In this document: positions 21,801 through 33,991 of the stretch, piece by piece
How positions within the stretch are numbered: position 1 is the stretch's first letter
Layout: every line of letters starts with the position of its first letter
Assembly (NCBI GenBank): GCA_031841125.1
Contig: CM063106.1
Coordinates: forward strand, 39,490,001 to 39,554,000
DNA: 64,000 nucleotides
Direction: 5' to 3'
Source of the DNA: Acanthococcus lagerstroemiae
Lineage: Eukaryota > Arthropoda > Insecta > Hemiptera > Eriococcidae
Translations under genes and position numbers: made by a program
Notes under the pieces: generated by a model
The model's database searches: none
Told to the model about the DNA's origin: nothing
What the model saw: the letters and a program-made list of their open reading frames with translations, nothing else

Positions 21801-22020
21801 TACTTTGGTACTATGCTCTTCGAGTTTTGATTTACTTGTATCATACTTACAAGGGAATTAAGTTTAAAGTTTTCGAAGAGTAATTATGATCTAATAAGCT
21901 TTTCTGATTCTGATTGGGCTGGAGATCATTTTTTAAATTTTATTTATGGCTTTGACACAGCGCGTAATATTTGGTACTTATGTATATATGTATATACACA
22001 TGTATTAGTAGGGGTGGACG
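21800..22020. other. Short AT-rich spacer between PLE and RTE
   Basis: Includes a small TATATGTATATAC-type palindromic tract near 21980. Nothing else recognised. Confidence 0.4.
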
Positions 22021-23850
22021 GGTACTGGTCCCGCCAACCACTTGGCACTCAGTCAACCCTTTTGGGCATAAGCCCTAACCAGCTCACCCCATGTTTTCCT
22101 ATTTTGGGCCGTGACCAGCCACTTCGGACCAGCCACCTGACCAATCTCGTCAACCCAACGCGTTACCGGCCTCCCTCTTCTGCGTTTCCGCATGGGAGTC
22201 CATTTTGTTGTAATTTTATTCCATCTGAAGTTCGATTCCCTAGCGAGATGGCCTGCATATTTATGTTTGAGAGAACGAACTATACTGTCAACCCGTTTAG
22301 CATTGGTTTTTTCAAAAATTTCCGAAATACGAATTTTGTCTTTCAATTTTATATTTAAAATTTTTCTCAACATTGTGTTTTGGGTTGATTGTATTTTTTG
22401 GATCTGTTTTTTAGTACATGCCCATGACTGAGCACCATAGGTTAACATTGGTATCACCGTGCTTTCGAAAACTTTAATTTTTGTTTTTAAACTCATTTTA
22501 CTTTTTAAGATTATTTGTAGTCCCCAAAAAGCCCGCCAAGCTTTAGTCCTGCGAGTTTTCAGTTCCTTGCCAGATTTATTTTCAAATGATACAATTTGCC
22601 CTGAATATTTGTATTCAGAAACTATTTCAATGGGCTGGTTATCAATTATTATTTCCTCCGGGGGGGGGGGGGGGTAATGTTAGTCAAAATTTTTGTTTTA
22701 GAGAAGTTGATGGATAATCCCACTTTACTACTCTCTCTTCTCAGGTCTTCGGCCATAGTCTTCAATTCCTCGAAGTTCTTGGCTATGATAACAATATCAT
22801 CAGCGAATCTTAGATTATTTAAGTCTTTGGTTGTCTCAAACAGTGATCCTCTAATTTTGATTTCCTTTCCCTTCCAGTTAATGCGTCGAAAATCATCTTC
22901 CAATACTGTGTTAAACAGATTGGGTGAAAGAGGGTCACCCTGCTTGACCCCTCTACCAATTTGAATTTTATCGGATATTTTGTATAGTCTTAAATACGCT
23001 TCAGATTTTGAGTATACGTTTGCCAGAAGTTCTATAATTTTTTGAGGCACTCCTTGTTTGGCTAATGCCGTCCAGATATTTTCGTGGTAGATAGAGTCAA
23101 ATGCTTTGTTAAAATCGACAAACATTAAGGCCAAATTCATTTGATATTCTTTTGATTTTTCCAAAATTTGGTTGAGGGTATATATATGGTCAATGGTGCG
23201 AAAGTTTTTTCGGAAACCTGCTTGTTCAACAGGTTGTTGTGCATCCAGAATATTGTAGATTTTATTCTGATCATATCCATCACCTCTTTTACCTTAATGT
23301 TGGAGACGTTGTCTCGATTGGTCACGTGTCCCCTCCACTGGCCCTCAGTGCACTGGTTTTGACTTGGTTCATATATATTCCTATAGAATTCTGTGACTGT
23401 TTTATTTATTCCTAGTCTATTTGTAACTGACTGACCTGATTTATCTTTAATTTGTGGAAGTAGATGTTTGCCCCTGCTCAGAGCTTTTTTGACTTTCTTA
23501 GTGGACCAGGTATCCTCAATAATTTTTTCAGCAATTTCCTGTTCGAACCTATGAATATCCTTTCTAATTTCCTTCTTAATTAATTTCTTAATTTCTGCCA
23601 GTTCAATCTGATCTTTATTAGAGAGAGTATTTCTCTGTCTGAGTAGCGTGCGCCTATTAATCAGATTCTTGGTGTCACTGCTAAGTTTATCATCTGTTTT
23701 AATTGAGCCTTTTTTAATACCGAATGTGTTGGTTATCAATTTTAATTTCTCTATTAACATATCGTATTTTGTTTGAAAGTTAGAGGGGTCTGTATCGTTC
23801 CAGTCTAAATTTTGGATTTCCAATTTCAGTGTTTCGTTTGCTACTCCTCT
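22020..23850 (-). mobile_element. RTE-clade non-LTR retrotransposon, RT and C-terminus, nearly continuous
   Basis: Antisense. 23137-23823 is the linker before RT. 22649-23164 holds the RT core (LMFVDFNKAFDSIYHENIW, GVKQGDPLSPNLFNTVLE, RFADDIVIIAKNFEEL). 22053-22496 holds the C-terminal tail (LTYGAQSWACTKKQI, LKHKYAGHLARE, RGRPVTRWVDEIGQVAGPKW). The catalytic motif is FADD. The frames meet at a poly-G tract near 22661-22673 and at 23150, so two frameshifts break it. The N-terminal endonuclease is missing. It is the best kept LINE in the window. Confidence 0.88.
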
Positions 23851-23937
23851 TTTGTGGATAGGTATCCCACATTCCCAGAGAGATGCCTTTTATATTTTTT
23901 GGCCATTGTCTTTTCTTATTGATCGGAATTTTGAGCT

Positions 23938-24627
23938 ACGACATAGGAGACAAAAAGCAAGACACGACATTGGAAAATTTTCAATAATTCTATTTTTCTA
24001 CAGCCTTAAAGTATTTTCAAAGCTACTTTTCAATCTTAATTTAATCACACGTACTAATTAAGGGTTCTCCTTCTTGTTTCAGGTGAAAATCCTATCATTT
24101 TTGCGGAGAACGAACAGCCACGCTATCGGATACCAAAAATTGTACACAACACTAATTTCACTGATTTATTATTACAGAATCGATAAGGCGTACAGTATCC
24201 AAGATCTAAGATGCGGATCATGTTATCACTATTAAAACGAAGCCATTCAGCTTCGCCGCCGCATGAAACATGTAAACAGTGTGCCAGAAGAAGCAACTTA
24301 AAAAATGGCCACGGCATAGGAACAAAAACCCAGTTACACAATAAAAGCTCTCCTCAGGGTCACATAGAAAACTTTTTGTCCATTTTGTAGGTGTCTGTCT
24401 TTGCTTTAACCCTTTCAATAATATTGATATTGATGAGATTTCGAGGATTCTGAAGGATTTTTTGAAATTAGGAGAGGGGGCATATTATTTCTAATTGTTG
24501 AAAAAAGTGAGGGACACGTTGCTCGACAACACAGTAAAAAAAAAAAATTGGAAAACGTGTTTAGTTGTTGAGAATTGCATTGGTACCTGAAAATTGCTTT
24601 TTTTTTTTAGAATTACCCAGAAATGAT
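23938..24627. mobile_element. Element X, copy 2 (left part truncated)
   Basis: Almost identical to 51494-52236, with a few substitutions, a 20-base extra stretch near 24050 and an 85-base deletion after 24438. It begins abruptly inside the element and ends at TTTAGAATTACCC. It keeps a 3' exon-like frame (24083-24186) and three CCACGGCATAGG-type words. Copy 1 with both ends is at 50368-52239. Confidence 0.85.
24083..24186 (+). pseudogene. Small exon-like frame inside element X copy 2
   Basis: Follows TTCTTGTTTCAG and reads GENPIIFAENEQPRYRIPKI, then VHNTNFTDLLLQNR and TAA. The same frame is kept in copy 1 (51616-51719) with three amino-acid changes. Function unknown; the upstream exon is missing here. 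Confidence 0.5.
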
Positions 24628-24790
24628 TAGGAATGAGGAAGTAGTAAAGCGAATAGGAAGGAAAAGAGAAATTTGGAATATAATTCGAGAAATAACACGG
24701 CGGGTTGTATAATACAAGACATTCAGGGATATTGTTATTACTGCTTGAGGGAATGGTTGCCAGAAAGAACTGGAAAGAAAGGCAAAGGGT
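24612..24790 (+). mobile_element. LINE C-terminal fragment (weak)
   Basis: Reads EMIRNEEVVKRIGRKREIWN and then IIREITRRVV, resembling the segment before the LRH...ILEGRVEG tail of arthropod LINEs. It runs out quickly into stops. It touches the right end of element X copy 2, so X may have inserted into it. Confidence 0.5.
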
Positions 24791-24799
24791 AAACTGTGA

Positions 24800-26390
24800 A
24801 GAGCAGATAATGAAGGATGCAAAACGTAATTTTTCTCAGAAACGGAAGAATTAACACAGGGGAGAGAAAAGTAGAAAGACGCAACCTACTAGTCGAGAGA
24901 CTCGGAATATCATCATCACGAAGAACTGGGGTAGAGGAGCATTTAGAACGCTCACTCGGGCCCTTAGAACAAATGAGTCTTTCAACGGTTTTGCGTTCTC
25001 GTCTCAACTCAGAAGACAACAAAACATATTCCAGAAAGTTGAAGCATTGTTTAAATTCATTTTAAGGGTTCGGCAGGATGATTTCGAAAAATGGATTTTT
25101 GAGAAGCTTATAGTTATTTTGGAACGAGTCTGGCGCTGTCGTAAACATCAACATACCAAACTTCACGAACACCTCTCGAATGCTCATCATCGTGTATTCA
25201 ATTTCCCGTTGTTCATTGTTTCGAATGTTCGGCATTCTTGTTACGATACTTTTTTTTTTGTTGTATCGCCGTCATTCTCGCACTTTACCAACTCTGACGG
25301 AAGACCTTTTTTTTCTCCCCCGGAATGTATAACTTCGCTCGGCGGGAATTTGTCAAAAAGAATTCGGCACACGAACAGCAATTTTTCCCCCTGCATTCTG
25401 TAGCTATAAAATAAATATTTTGAAACTATGCAAACGATTTGTCTCCGCATTTTTTCTCGTACACTTCAGACAGGGCGAAAACGTTTCGCGTCAGGGTACC
25501 TACTCACTTTTTTTTTTTTTTTTTTTTTCGTTGCAGAAATTCAAAGGAAGTAATCCAATGAGAGACTGTTCGGATTCGCGAAATCCATTTGCCGAATCCA
25601 CGTAGGTACCTACAGAGTCGTTATAAGACGTTATGCGTCGCCGTAGAAACGCGAAACTGTTCGCGCTAAAAGTTTCTCCATTGCGGCAAGACAGGTCAGA
25701 GAGGGATTTTTTGTTGCTCGAAGAAATCGGCGAAAAATATAGTTCATAATTCCGCGAACTCGTATTTCGTACAGTCTAATAATAATTAATTTACGGCTGG
25801 CGAATTCGCATCAGCTGTGGTTAACGGAATTACGAGGTCATCGAGCACGCCAAAACTCGAAGTCATTCATCGAGTTTATTTTTATCGGATTAAAATCTTC
25901 CGGCACGATAGCGAACGCTTCCCCCGTTCGGTGGAGACGTACAGAAAGTTGAAAACTAAATTAAAAATTTTTTGAACATTATTTCCCGCGAGATGTTTTA
26001 CAGAGAGATGAAAACTTGCTTAAATACAAAAAAAAAAAAAAAGCTGCGCAATATACACGCTGCGAAATACACAGAGTGAAGTATCTTTGTTAGATTTTAC
26101 TTTAAAATGTTCTCCGACTTTCCAAAATTTTAAAACAGACCTAAAGTTCAGCTTGTTTCGTTGCTTAGGGAAATATGCATTTTTAAATAATCGCAGTGGT
26201 AATTAAAATACTGTCTGCTTTATTTGAACGAAAGTTTACTCGATCCGCATAATGTAAACTCCAGCAACTCAATCGTGATGCGTACTGTAGCGAGATCATT
26301 CCCATAACAAATATCATCGGAGTTCCTTTGAGCTAATGATAAAAAGACTCACACCCAATGTGGGACCGTGCATCGAAAGAGTCGTCACCT
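24800..26390. other. No gene recognised; T and A runs
   Basis: Contains a 22-base poly-T at 25508-25530 followed by GCAG, a poly-A at 26029-26042, and short frames without family signatures. The stretch from 25600 to 25900 is GC-richer but has no exon I can support. Confidence 0.45.
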
Positions 26391-27290
26391 GGCGGTCAAA
26401 AATAGAAGATTTGAAAGAATGATCATGTAGGACTATTCAATAGAGATGATAATGACAAACGGAAGAAAAAAACTATTTTCTTGCTACATTTTTTCGATTT
26501 TTCTAAAATAATTAATAATGTGAAGGTATTTAGAAGTGTAGTAATGTGTATTTAATGTGACACACATTTTTCTCTTTGTTATTTGTGATAAAAAGACATT
26601 AATCATCACGATTACTTTACCTCTGCTGGTCGGAGAAAATATAATTTTACGAGTCGTCCAAAAATTTTTGAAACCTCCACCAACGTTACGTTAAAAACTA
26701 TTTAAATGCGAAAAATCATGAAAATCGCTCTATTTACATAGCATTTTCATTGCCATGACACGGTGTGGAATAATTATTACGAGCAGAGTAAATTATTGAT
26801 TATTAAATATTAATATTAATTAAAATATTAATACTTTAATAATCTCCCATGAAGGGAAAAATTATTCCAACCAATTTAAGAGTCACTGCGCAGTGGAAAA
26901 TTCAATAGGCCACTCTCATCATTGCCCACAATTAAGGACAAGGAAAATTTATTGACAGAATTTTATTAAGCAAAACGTAACAAATTCTTCTGGATAACAT
27001 CTTCTAAACAAATTCTTCTCACGGCAACTTGTCCATCCAGCGGCCTTCGGGATTCTTCATTTTCCTGATGACAAAATAAAATTGCCATCAGTCATAGATG
27101 TCGGATAATTACACGTAAATAAATTGACTCTACTAAGAGCAATCAAGTCCATTGCGGACAGTAGACCACGAAGGTCAAACGAACAATTAGAGAAGCTACA
27201 AGCCTCAAGCATTGACTCTCCTGTGAGAAGCCAATTATGTCCATCGGGGACAAGGTACCATTACAGGTAAAGCAGCCAGTTCAAGAATTA
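26391..27290. other. AT-rich stretch with one inverted match to 33887
   Basis: 26406-26427 (GATTTGAAAGAATGATCATG) occurs inverted at 33887-33910 with one insertion. A small hairpin-like pair TGGAATAATT / AATTATTCCA brackets 26765-26876. No coding sequence recognised. Confidence 0.4.
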
Positions 27291-27300
27291 TCAAAATTCT

Positions 27301-27375
27301 TTTACCAGGGGCCCACGAAAAGGGCAGAGTTATTTTACGAGGGGCCCACGAAAAGGGCAAAGTTATTTGTCAAAT
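27301..27375. repeat. Two-copy 36-bp tandem repeat
   Basis: The words GGGGCCCACGAAAAGGGCA and GAGTTATTTTACGA / AAGTTATTT repeat once in tandem. The following 150 bases (AATACGCCAGTTAATAAATG, CTCGACTCGTCACC) read like an LTR end, but no partner LTR was found. Confidence 0.55.
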
Positions 27376-27674
27376 TTGGAGGATCGCTTTCCTCAATAAC
27401 ATAACCAAGAAGGGCAGAAGACTCATGTAACGCAATTGTAACATAAATACGCCAGTTAATAAATGGATAAATAAGTAACTATCTGACCTGAGAAATGGTT
27501 CTTCTTCCTCGACTCGTCACCACTACACACAATGTAAGAACGCGCAAACTATCAACGGTCAACAATTTAACGAGACATACGAAACGCGAAAAACGAAGTG
27601 TCAGACAAATTTACTTCTCCCGTGTATTTCAGATCTTGGACCCTTGAAAAAAGGGGTGGGCACCACAGTAAATC

Positions 27675-27740
27675 TGACGTGGTCCAATTGGGGCTGCTGT
27701 AAACATGACGTGGTCCAATTGATTGGACCACGGCTCCACT
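27675..27740. repeat. Short repeat TGACGTGGTCCAATTG x2 plus inverted copy
   Basis: TGACGTGGTCCAATTG occurs at about 27675 and 27708, and the inverse CAATTGATTGGACCAC lies directly behind the second, forming a small hairpin. Confidence 0.6.
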
Positions 27741-28282
27741 CATTGCCCCAGTGTGACCTCATTCGAGGTGAGGAAATGAATTATGGATTAATTACCATTA
27801 ATTATTTATATAATAATTATTACCTGAATTTCGATTTAATCGAATCAAAAATTCACAATTTTTGACACACGGCCATCTACAATTAACAGGCCGGAATCCA
27901 CAACTCGGCAATGTTGCGTGGAAGGGCCGACTTTTCCACGTTTTTCTATCAAATACTCAGAAATACTAAGTGCATTCTCCCTTTCAACAAACTGCAGCGC
28001 TGATTCCGTTTTGAAAGGGGATGAAAGAGAGAGTGAAACTGGCTATGGTCAATGTCCGGATTTCGGGACAAAAGAGATTGGTTCTACGCATACGGTTAAT
28101 GCTTACGTAGACGACAATACAAAAAACAAACAAAAAAAAAAAAAAAAGCTTTCGCAGAAGCGAAAGCAAAACCGACTTTTCCAAGCTACGTACGTATTAT
28201 TGAACAAATATACTGAGGAATAAATAAAATCATGTACTCTGTAATCAAATTACGAGTAAATACAAATAGAATAAAAAAAAAA

Positions 28283-28820
28283 CAGGGATGGCAAACGAAA
28301 CGAAATAACCATTGATTTTTGTCTAAAATATTGAAACGAAATAACAAAACGAAATGAAAATGTAGCAAAAAACAAAATGAAAAATAGAGCAAAAGAAAAA
28401 CGTAACGAAAAAACTAAACTGAATCATAGAGAATTTCCAACGTTTTTACTTTTTATCATACAATAAATTAAAATTAATAATTGTGAATCTTATTACTGTT
28501 TTTCACGAATCGTGACTGAAAAGTACAAAAAATGAAAGATACTATGAATGAAAATTAAAATTACATCAGTTTCTGAAACGCTGGGGAATAATTAATCCTT
28601 TGAACTAATATCTGTATTGTACCCAATGACATGAAAAAAAAACAAAAAACGAAATGATAACGAAATGATTCAGTTTCGTTATAAACAAAACGAATGAACA
28701 TCGGTCTGAAATAAACGAAACGGAAAACCAAACGAAAAATCGCTCATGAAAAACCGAAAATGTTGAAAATAACGAAACGATTTAACAAAACGAAAAAACC
28801 TGTTTCGTTTGCCATCCTTG
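28283..28820. mobile_element. hAT-type MITE family K, copy 1
   Basis: Ends CAGGGATGGCAAACGAAAC and GTTTCGTTTGCCATCCTTG are inverted repeats. The flanks are A-runs (AAAAAAAA and CAAAAAAA), so the 8-bp duplication is likely but uninformative. The interior is built from repeated AACGAAA words. No coding capacity. Confidence 0.75.
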
Positions 28821-29004
28821 CAAAAAAAAAAAAAAACACAAAAAATTCTGAAATCGTATTAGAAATGAAAAAAACAGCTAAATTAAAATTACGTCAGTTT
28901 CTGAAACGCATGAGAATCATTAATCCTTTGAACTAATATCTGTATTGTACTCAATGACATGAAAAAATCGAAATGATAACGAAATGGTTTAGTTTTGTTA
29001 GAAA

Positions 29005-29431
29005 CGGGGCTGGCAAACGGTAACGAAAACAAAATAACAGAATAACGGAAAATTTTGGGCAAAAATGAAGAAACGGTAAACGAAAAACGAAACGAAAAAG
29101 TCGCGATTATTTCTAGGTTCGACAAATGATAATGAAATGGTGGATTTACACCAAAGTTATAAGCATACTTGTTAATTCTACCTTCATATTTTAACTGTAA
29201 CGTACTTGTCACTAGCATTATGCTTATAACTTTGGTGTAAATCCAGCGTAACGGTAACGGAATAACGGAAAATGTTGGGCAAAAATGAAGAAACGGTAAA
29301 CGAAAAACGAAACGGGGAAAAAATTGGGATATTGAAAAACCGAAAAATGAAACGGAAAAAAACATTTGAAGTATCGAAAAACGAAAAACGAAACGAAAAA
29401 GCCTAAAAAAAGATTTCGTTTGCCAGCCCTG
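29005..29431. mobile_element. hAT-type MITE nested in MITE K duplicate, perfect TSD
   Basis: Left end CGGGGCTGGCAAACG (first bases mutated), right end CGTTTGCCAGCCCTG. The flanks are GTTAGAAA at 28997-29004 and GTTAGAAA at 29432-29439. Its ends are close relatives of the host MITE. It carries a 60-bp internal repeat (near 29040 and 29262) on either side of the palindrome at 29142-29244. Confidence 0.88.
29142..29244. mobile_element. Perfect 25-bp inverted repeat inside the nested MITE
   Basis: GGATTTACACCAAAG followed by TTATAAGCAT at 29142-29166 recurs exactly inverted at 29220-29244 with a 53-base loop. The perfect match amid decayed sequence suggests a recent insertion or a gene-conversion event. 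Confidence 0.7.
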
Positions 29432-29984
29432 GTTAGAAACAAAACGAGTGAATACCGGTCTGAAGTAAACAAAACGGAAAACCAAACGAAAAATCGCTCA
29501 TGAAAAACCGAAAATGTTGAAAATAACAAAACGAAAAAAATTGTTTCGTTTGTCATCCCTGCAAAAAATAAAATAAAAAAATTATGAAATCGTATTAGAA
29601 ATGAAAAAAACAGCTAAACAGGTTCAAAAAGAACGTCTAAGAATCAAATTAAATACAAAAGGGAAAAATTATTGTGAAATCAAATGAATAATGAAAGCGC
29701 TGGAGAAATTAAAAAAAAAAAAAGAGTGGATATAACAATAAAGCAAAACTTATATCTCCCAAAAAGAAATCTTATATAAAAAAAAAATATAATATCAAAA
29801 GAAGTAAACGAGAGAAAAAAAAAGAACGAAAAGAAGAAAACAGCTCCTTTTCTTTGTAAAGTCGGTGAAAAGGTATATCACATTGTATAAAGATAACAAA
29901 ACAAATGGATAGCAAAACTTCGTGGAATGTGGTAACACTGACGATTGAGCGACTTATGAGTGACCCTGTAGTATACCTACAGTA

Positions 29985-30048
29985 TCGGGTCCAACTAAAT
30001 GGAGCGCACCGCATAGTCAATTCGGCATCTACGGGCGCTCTTTATTCT
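29985..30048. mobile_element. Fold-back MITE family F, half copy
   Basis: One arm only: CCGCATAGTCAATTCGGCAT then CTACGGGCGCTC, matching the right arms of 15131-15280 and 33992-34151. The other arm is absent. Confidence 0.6.
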
Positions 30049-30049
30049 G

Positions 30050-32100
30050 ACCTTAAATTGAGGAAAACTCATGAACGACTCGACCAATTATCATCAAACT
30101 TCAACGGGCACAATTTCAGGTACTTCTCCGTAATATACCAAACTTTGGAATCAATTGATTCATTACTTTTTGAGATTTCCGTGCTACAAATTTTGTCCGT
30201 ACATATATACATATATACGTACATACATATATATATAAGGAAACCTGAAATTCAGCCACCATTACAGTTGCATTCTACACACTCTGAAACGTAAAAAAAA
30301 CATTGCCCCCACCCCCATATCGACAGCTGTGACGGGTATAATACCTGACTTTTCTGTAGAAAAGTCGGTAAAAGAGAAAAAGAGAACTCTATTCGGAATT
30401 TCATTGACCCACTCCTTCTTTTCCTATAAGTGCAGCTTTCCCAAATTAAAATTAATAAACAAAGTCAAGGGGGAAAAGGGAAACTTCATAAAACGAAAAA
30501 AAAGAAAAAAAAAAAAATTATCGGAATGAGTGAAAAGTTACTCCCACAAAAGAAAATAAAAAATAACAAAAATAAAGAAGGGATCGTGGGGGACTGCCGC
30601 GAGAGTATACTTAGCTTCATCCTCCGGCCTTCGTTCTCACACCAAGTCCATAAAAGGTCACCAGGGGTATTCTGCTACGAAGTGTCATCCCCTGGGCCAC
30701 GAGTAAAAAAAAATTAAAAGGGGAAAAACTACACAAAGCGCCAATACCACGTATAGAGTGCGCTAACTCAATTGAGGAAAAAAAACAATAAAAAAATCAA
30801 ATAGACCAGAGGGAAACTTGCCAAAAAGGGTTAACAGGGTTGTGCAAAATTTCGAGTGAAGAATAATTTTGACTATTGATGCGGCGCAACAACCCTGAGG
30901 TAGTTTACGGAGGTGCCCAGCTCCCTAATGAGCTGGAAAAGAGGAAAAACAAGGTATCCTAGGAAGGCGATTAAAAACTGGGGATGATAGGAGAAAGAGT
31001 TTGTTTCTCGTGTCCGCCTAGTAGAAATATTACGCTCTACAAATCGCTCCCCAAGAACACAGATTATATGTTTCATGCCCCAATTAAGCCATCAATTTTG
31101 GTGGCAATAAAAAAAACGAGAAAAAAAATAAACAAGAATGTTTTTCGACCCCCAGAGGGGTCCCGATCCCCACACAAACGGAAAGGCTACGAAATTAAAG
31201 AAAAAGAAAAGACTGAAACAGGTTAGACTCCCATCCTGTCAGTAAAGGAAAATACGAACCACACTGCGGCCCATGAAAGGGATACAAGGATCCTAAGAGT
31301 GAGGAACGGTGCCGTCAACTCAAGTGGGAGAGAAAAGGAGCTCACGGGGGTAGGTCCTCTTTCGTCACCCGAAGCAGAGGTCGGGCCGAGAGGTAAAAAA
31401 GATAAACGTCACCTCCATCTCAAGCAGTAACTGGAGGCAATGAAAATACTCTCCATATACCCAGGTCACGAATTCGTGAACGCAAGATTACCCCACTTGG
31501 GCATCCACTTAAAACGGATGGAAAAAAAAAGGAAAGAAACAATAGTGGGAAAGAATAGAAGGAAAAGACCAATTCCAGCTCATAAATCGAACCCTATTTC
31601 TACCGCCCCGGGTACAGCCAAAAGGGGCAATAAAAAAAAGATAAAACAAAAACACCCCGGGTATAAGGGAAATACACATAACTACACACCTATGAGAGGG
31701 TCTATGCTAATTAACGGGAAAGCTGAAAAAGAAAATACGAGCGATAAATAAATAAAAGAAAATTACAAACACTTCACCGCAGCAAATCCAACGAAGTTCG
31801 AAGAGCAGGCCTGATCGACGAATCCGTGCATTGGCTGGTGCTGAAATTGAAGAATAAAAAAGAGAGAGAAAAAAAATGGCCGATAGGTTTAGAAATCCAA
31901 ATGGGCCCAACACCCAAATTGTCCCTGATCCTTAACAAACTCGGCGTCAGGAAAATTTAATTTAAAAAAAAAAAATTGACCAATAAAGAAGGAAAGAAAA
32001 AAAAAGGTGAGGGAATTAATTCAGATGACCCGAAGGCCCAACCACAGATATAAAATAAATGTAGATGAACTACTTCCCCCGAAAAGCTTCATATAAGTAA

Positions 32101-32138
<38 letters not shown>

Positions 32139-32630
32139 AGAACAAAGTAAGAATATAACACCCCTCATTAAGACTTGAAAAACTAAAACTGACCATAAAA
32201 AAAAATTAGGGCAACAAATAAAATAAATATGTAAAAAAAAAAAATTAAAAAAACAAAGAAACAACAAATTATGACATTGAATTAACAGGACGTGAATGGC
32301 AGCGAGCGATATAACGAAGAAGAAGAGTTGAAAGTGGCCAAATTGGAAAATCCAACATCCTGATCATTGAGCAGATATTGACGGCAGCTAGCTCGAGAAA
32401 AAAAAAATGCCGATTTCCCTCAGTGGAGAGCCATTGCATCCATAGATGGTCGAAATACTTGATAAATTGGTCCCACGGCGCATGATGAGTAGGGGGTGTG
32501 CAGCCCACTGTCCATATTGGCACTTAGCCGAACATTATTCGAAAGTTATTCATGTTTGACGGTTTAACGAAAAAGGAAGCCAACATCACGCACTTGGCAT
32601 TTTAGACAAACTCAATTCGAATGTTAATCA
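30050..32630. other. A-rich region, no gene recognised
   Basis: The + strand is strongly A-biased with many A runs, the longest at 32104-32133. A (TA/CA) microsatellite-like stretch lies at 30200-30237. Several short frames, none with known motifs. The base bias resembles the plus strand of LTR retroelements, but no RT, protease or integrase motif is visible. Confidence 0.45.
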
Positions 32631-32676
32631 TGTTCAATGATAATACACTATTACGTTTTTATGCTCAACGCGGTTT

Positions 32677-33012
32677 GTGGCACCATCGCGGACCTTTACC
32701 AAAGCCAAAGTTACTATCACCGACTCGTCGGATCCCGAAAAACTCGCGAGAATTTCGGAGACACACTCCAACCGAATCCCCGAAAATTCCGAAGCGGACT
32801 CTACCAAAAACGATTCTCTCCTCAATCTCTCGCGGAAAACTGTGTCGAAGCCATCCTCACCTTTCTCCAGAGTCACCTCTGGAAGCGGGACTGGCCCATC
32901 CTCCAAAGCTCTAGTAGAAGGACAAAATTTGCGAATCCTAGTCCAGCAAATCACTCCAGACGTAGGGGTGGATATAGAATCTGGAAAAGGTGATTTTGAT
33001 TGGTTGGGATAA
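32677..33012 (+). CDS. Unrecognised open frame, possible retroelement gag-like fragment
   Basis: 111 codons with balanced codon use in a GC-richer island: TDSSDPEKLARISETHSN, SRKTVSKPSSPFSRVTSGSG, NLRILVQQITPDVGVDIES and a final GDFDWLG. All three + frames are open for about 300 bases, which weakens the call. No family recognised. The surrounding A-rich DNA makes a decayed retroelement the likeliest source. Confidence 0.28.
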   Translation: MAPSRTFTKAKVTITDSSDPEKLARISETHSNRIPENSEADSTKNDSLLNLSRKTVSKPSSPFSRVTSGSGTGPSSKALVEGQNLRILVQQITPDVGVDIESGKGDFDWLG

Positions 33013-33019
33013 TAGAAAG

Positions 33020-33985
33020 TAGATCTTCCCTCGATCTGGAGAGATTCACCACTTTACTGGAAACTGGAATGGCGGAAAAGGCTTTGATTCAGATCATGAG
33101 AAAAAAAAGAAAAGAAAAAGAAAAACAGGTGCATGAAGCAGATAATTGAAGGCTGGGGCTGAAGAACTGGGTAATAAACTGCTGGACTACGCTTCACCGT
33201 GAACTTCGACAAAAAATGCCGCAGAGACAAAGTTACAAAAAACTGAGTATAAAAGATCGGTAAGTGACTATCCAAGAAATCATGCGACTTTCTCACATAT
33301 CCGATGATCCATTTAGGTCAGGCCAACATTAAAAGAAAACAACAGAAAGAAAAAGAAACTGTAAAACTGTAAATCAAGTGTGAATAGGGCACAGCACTGC
33401 ATTAATCCAACGGGATGAGAGAAAGACTTTATATATACAAAGAGGAACATGAGAGAAAAGAAATTCGTTAAAATGCATCGGACACTGGCCAAGTTGGATC
33501 GAAAATGCAATGATTTCAGCTACTGAGTGCAGAAAAAGAAAGAATCAGGTCTCGGAGTGGAATAGTAAAACAGAAAAAGGTTATAAAACATCCGTATTAT
33601 TTGTGTGCCTATGCACCTGCTCTGGCTTGTAACAACCAACAAGAGGGACTGCGGATACATTAAGGGCAATAAAACTAAACCGTGAGAAATCTGGAAACTG
33701 CTGCAGATTCAAAATTAGAAAGAAATTCGGCTGAAAATATGAGATTGTGGCTGGCTCATCCACCGACGAAAAATCACGCTACATACTCTGAGGTATTTTT
33801 ATTTAAAATGCATATTTAACAAGTAATTCCCAGAAAATGCTGCAAATTAGAGTATTCTCCATATTATGAACCCATGTTAATCACGGGGCCATGATCATTC
33901 TTTCAAATTCTTATCACGTAGAGCGATACTAGCGCGCCAGACGTTCGTCCGTTCCCAGATTGACAACCCTGCTACTCACTAGTTT
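33020..33985. other. No recognised feature
   Basis: A-biased like the region before it. Holds the inverted partner (33887-33910) of 26406-26427 and nothing else I can name. Confidence 0.4.
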
Positions 33986-33991
33986 TACTAA

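Larger units (their letters stand above)
28836..29620. repeat. Tandem duplicate of the right part of MITE K and its flank
   Basis: Text such as CAGTTTCTGAAACGC, TTTGAACTAATATCTGTATT and AAAATCGCTCATGAAAAACC from 28540-28870 recurs in order, as does the flank word GAAATCGTATTAGAAATG (28850 and 29584). The second copy is split by the nested MITE at 29005-29431 and ends at TGTCATCCCTG (29561). Confidence 0.75.

Noticed and set aside
27301..27530. LTR of a gypsy-like element
   Set aside because: Sequence style fits, but no second LTR, primer-binding site or pol motif could be located.
28889..29485. 198-codon minus-strand frame rich in Phe
   Set aside because: It results from the repeated AACGAAA words of the hAT MITEs read backwards; not a protein gene.
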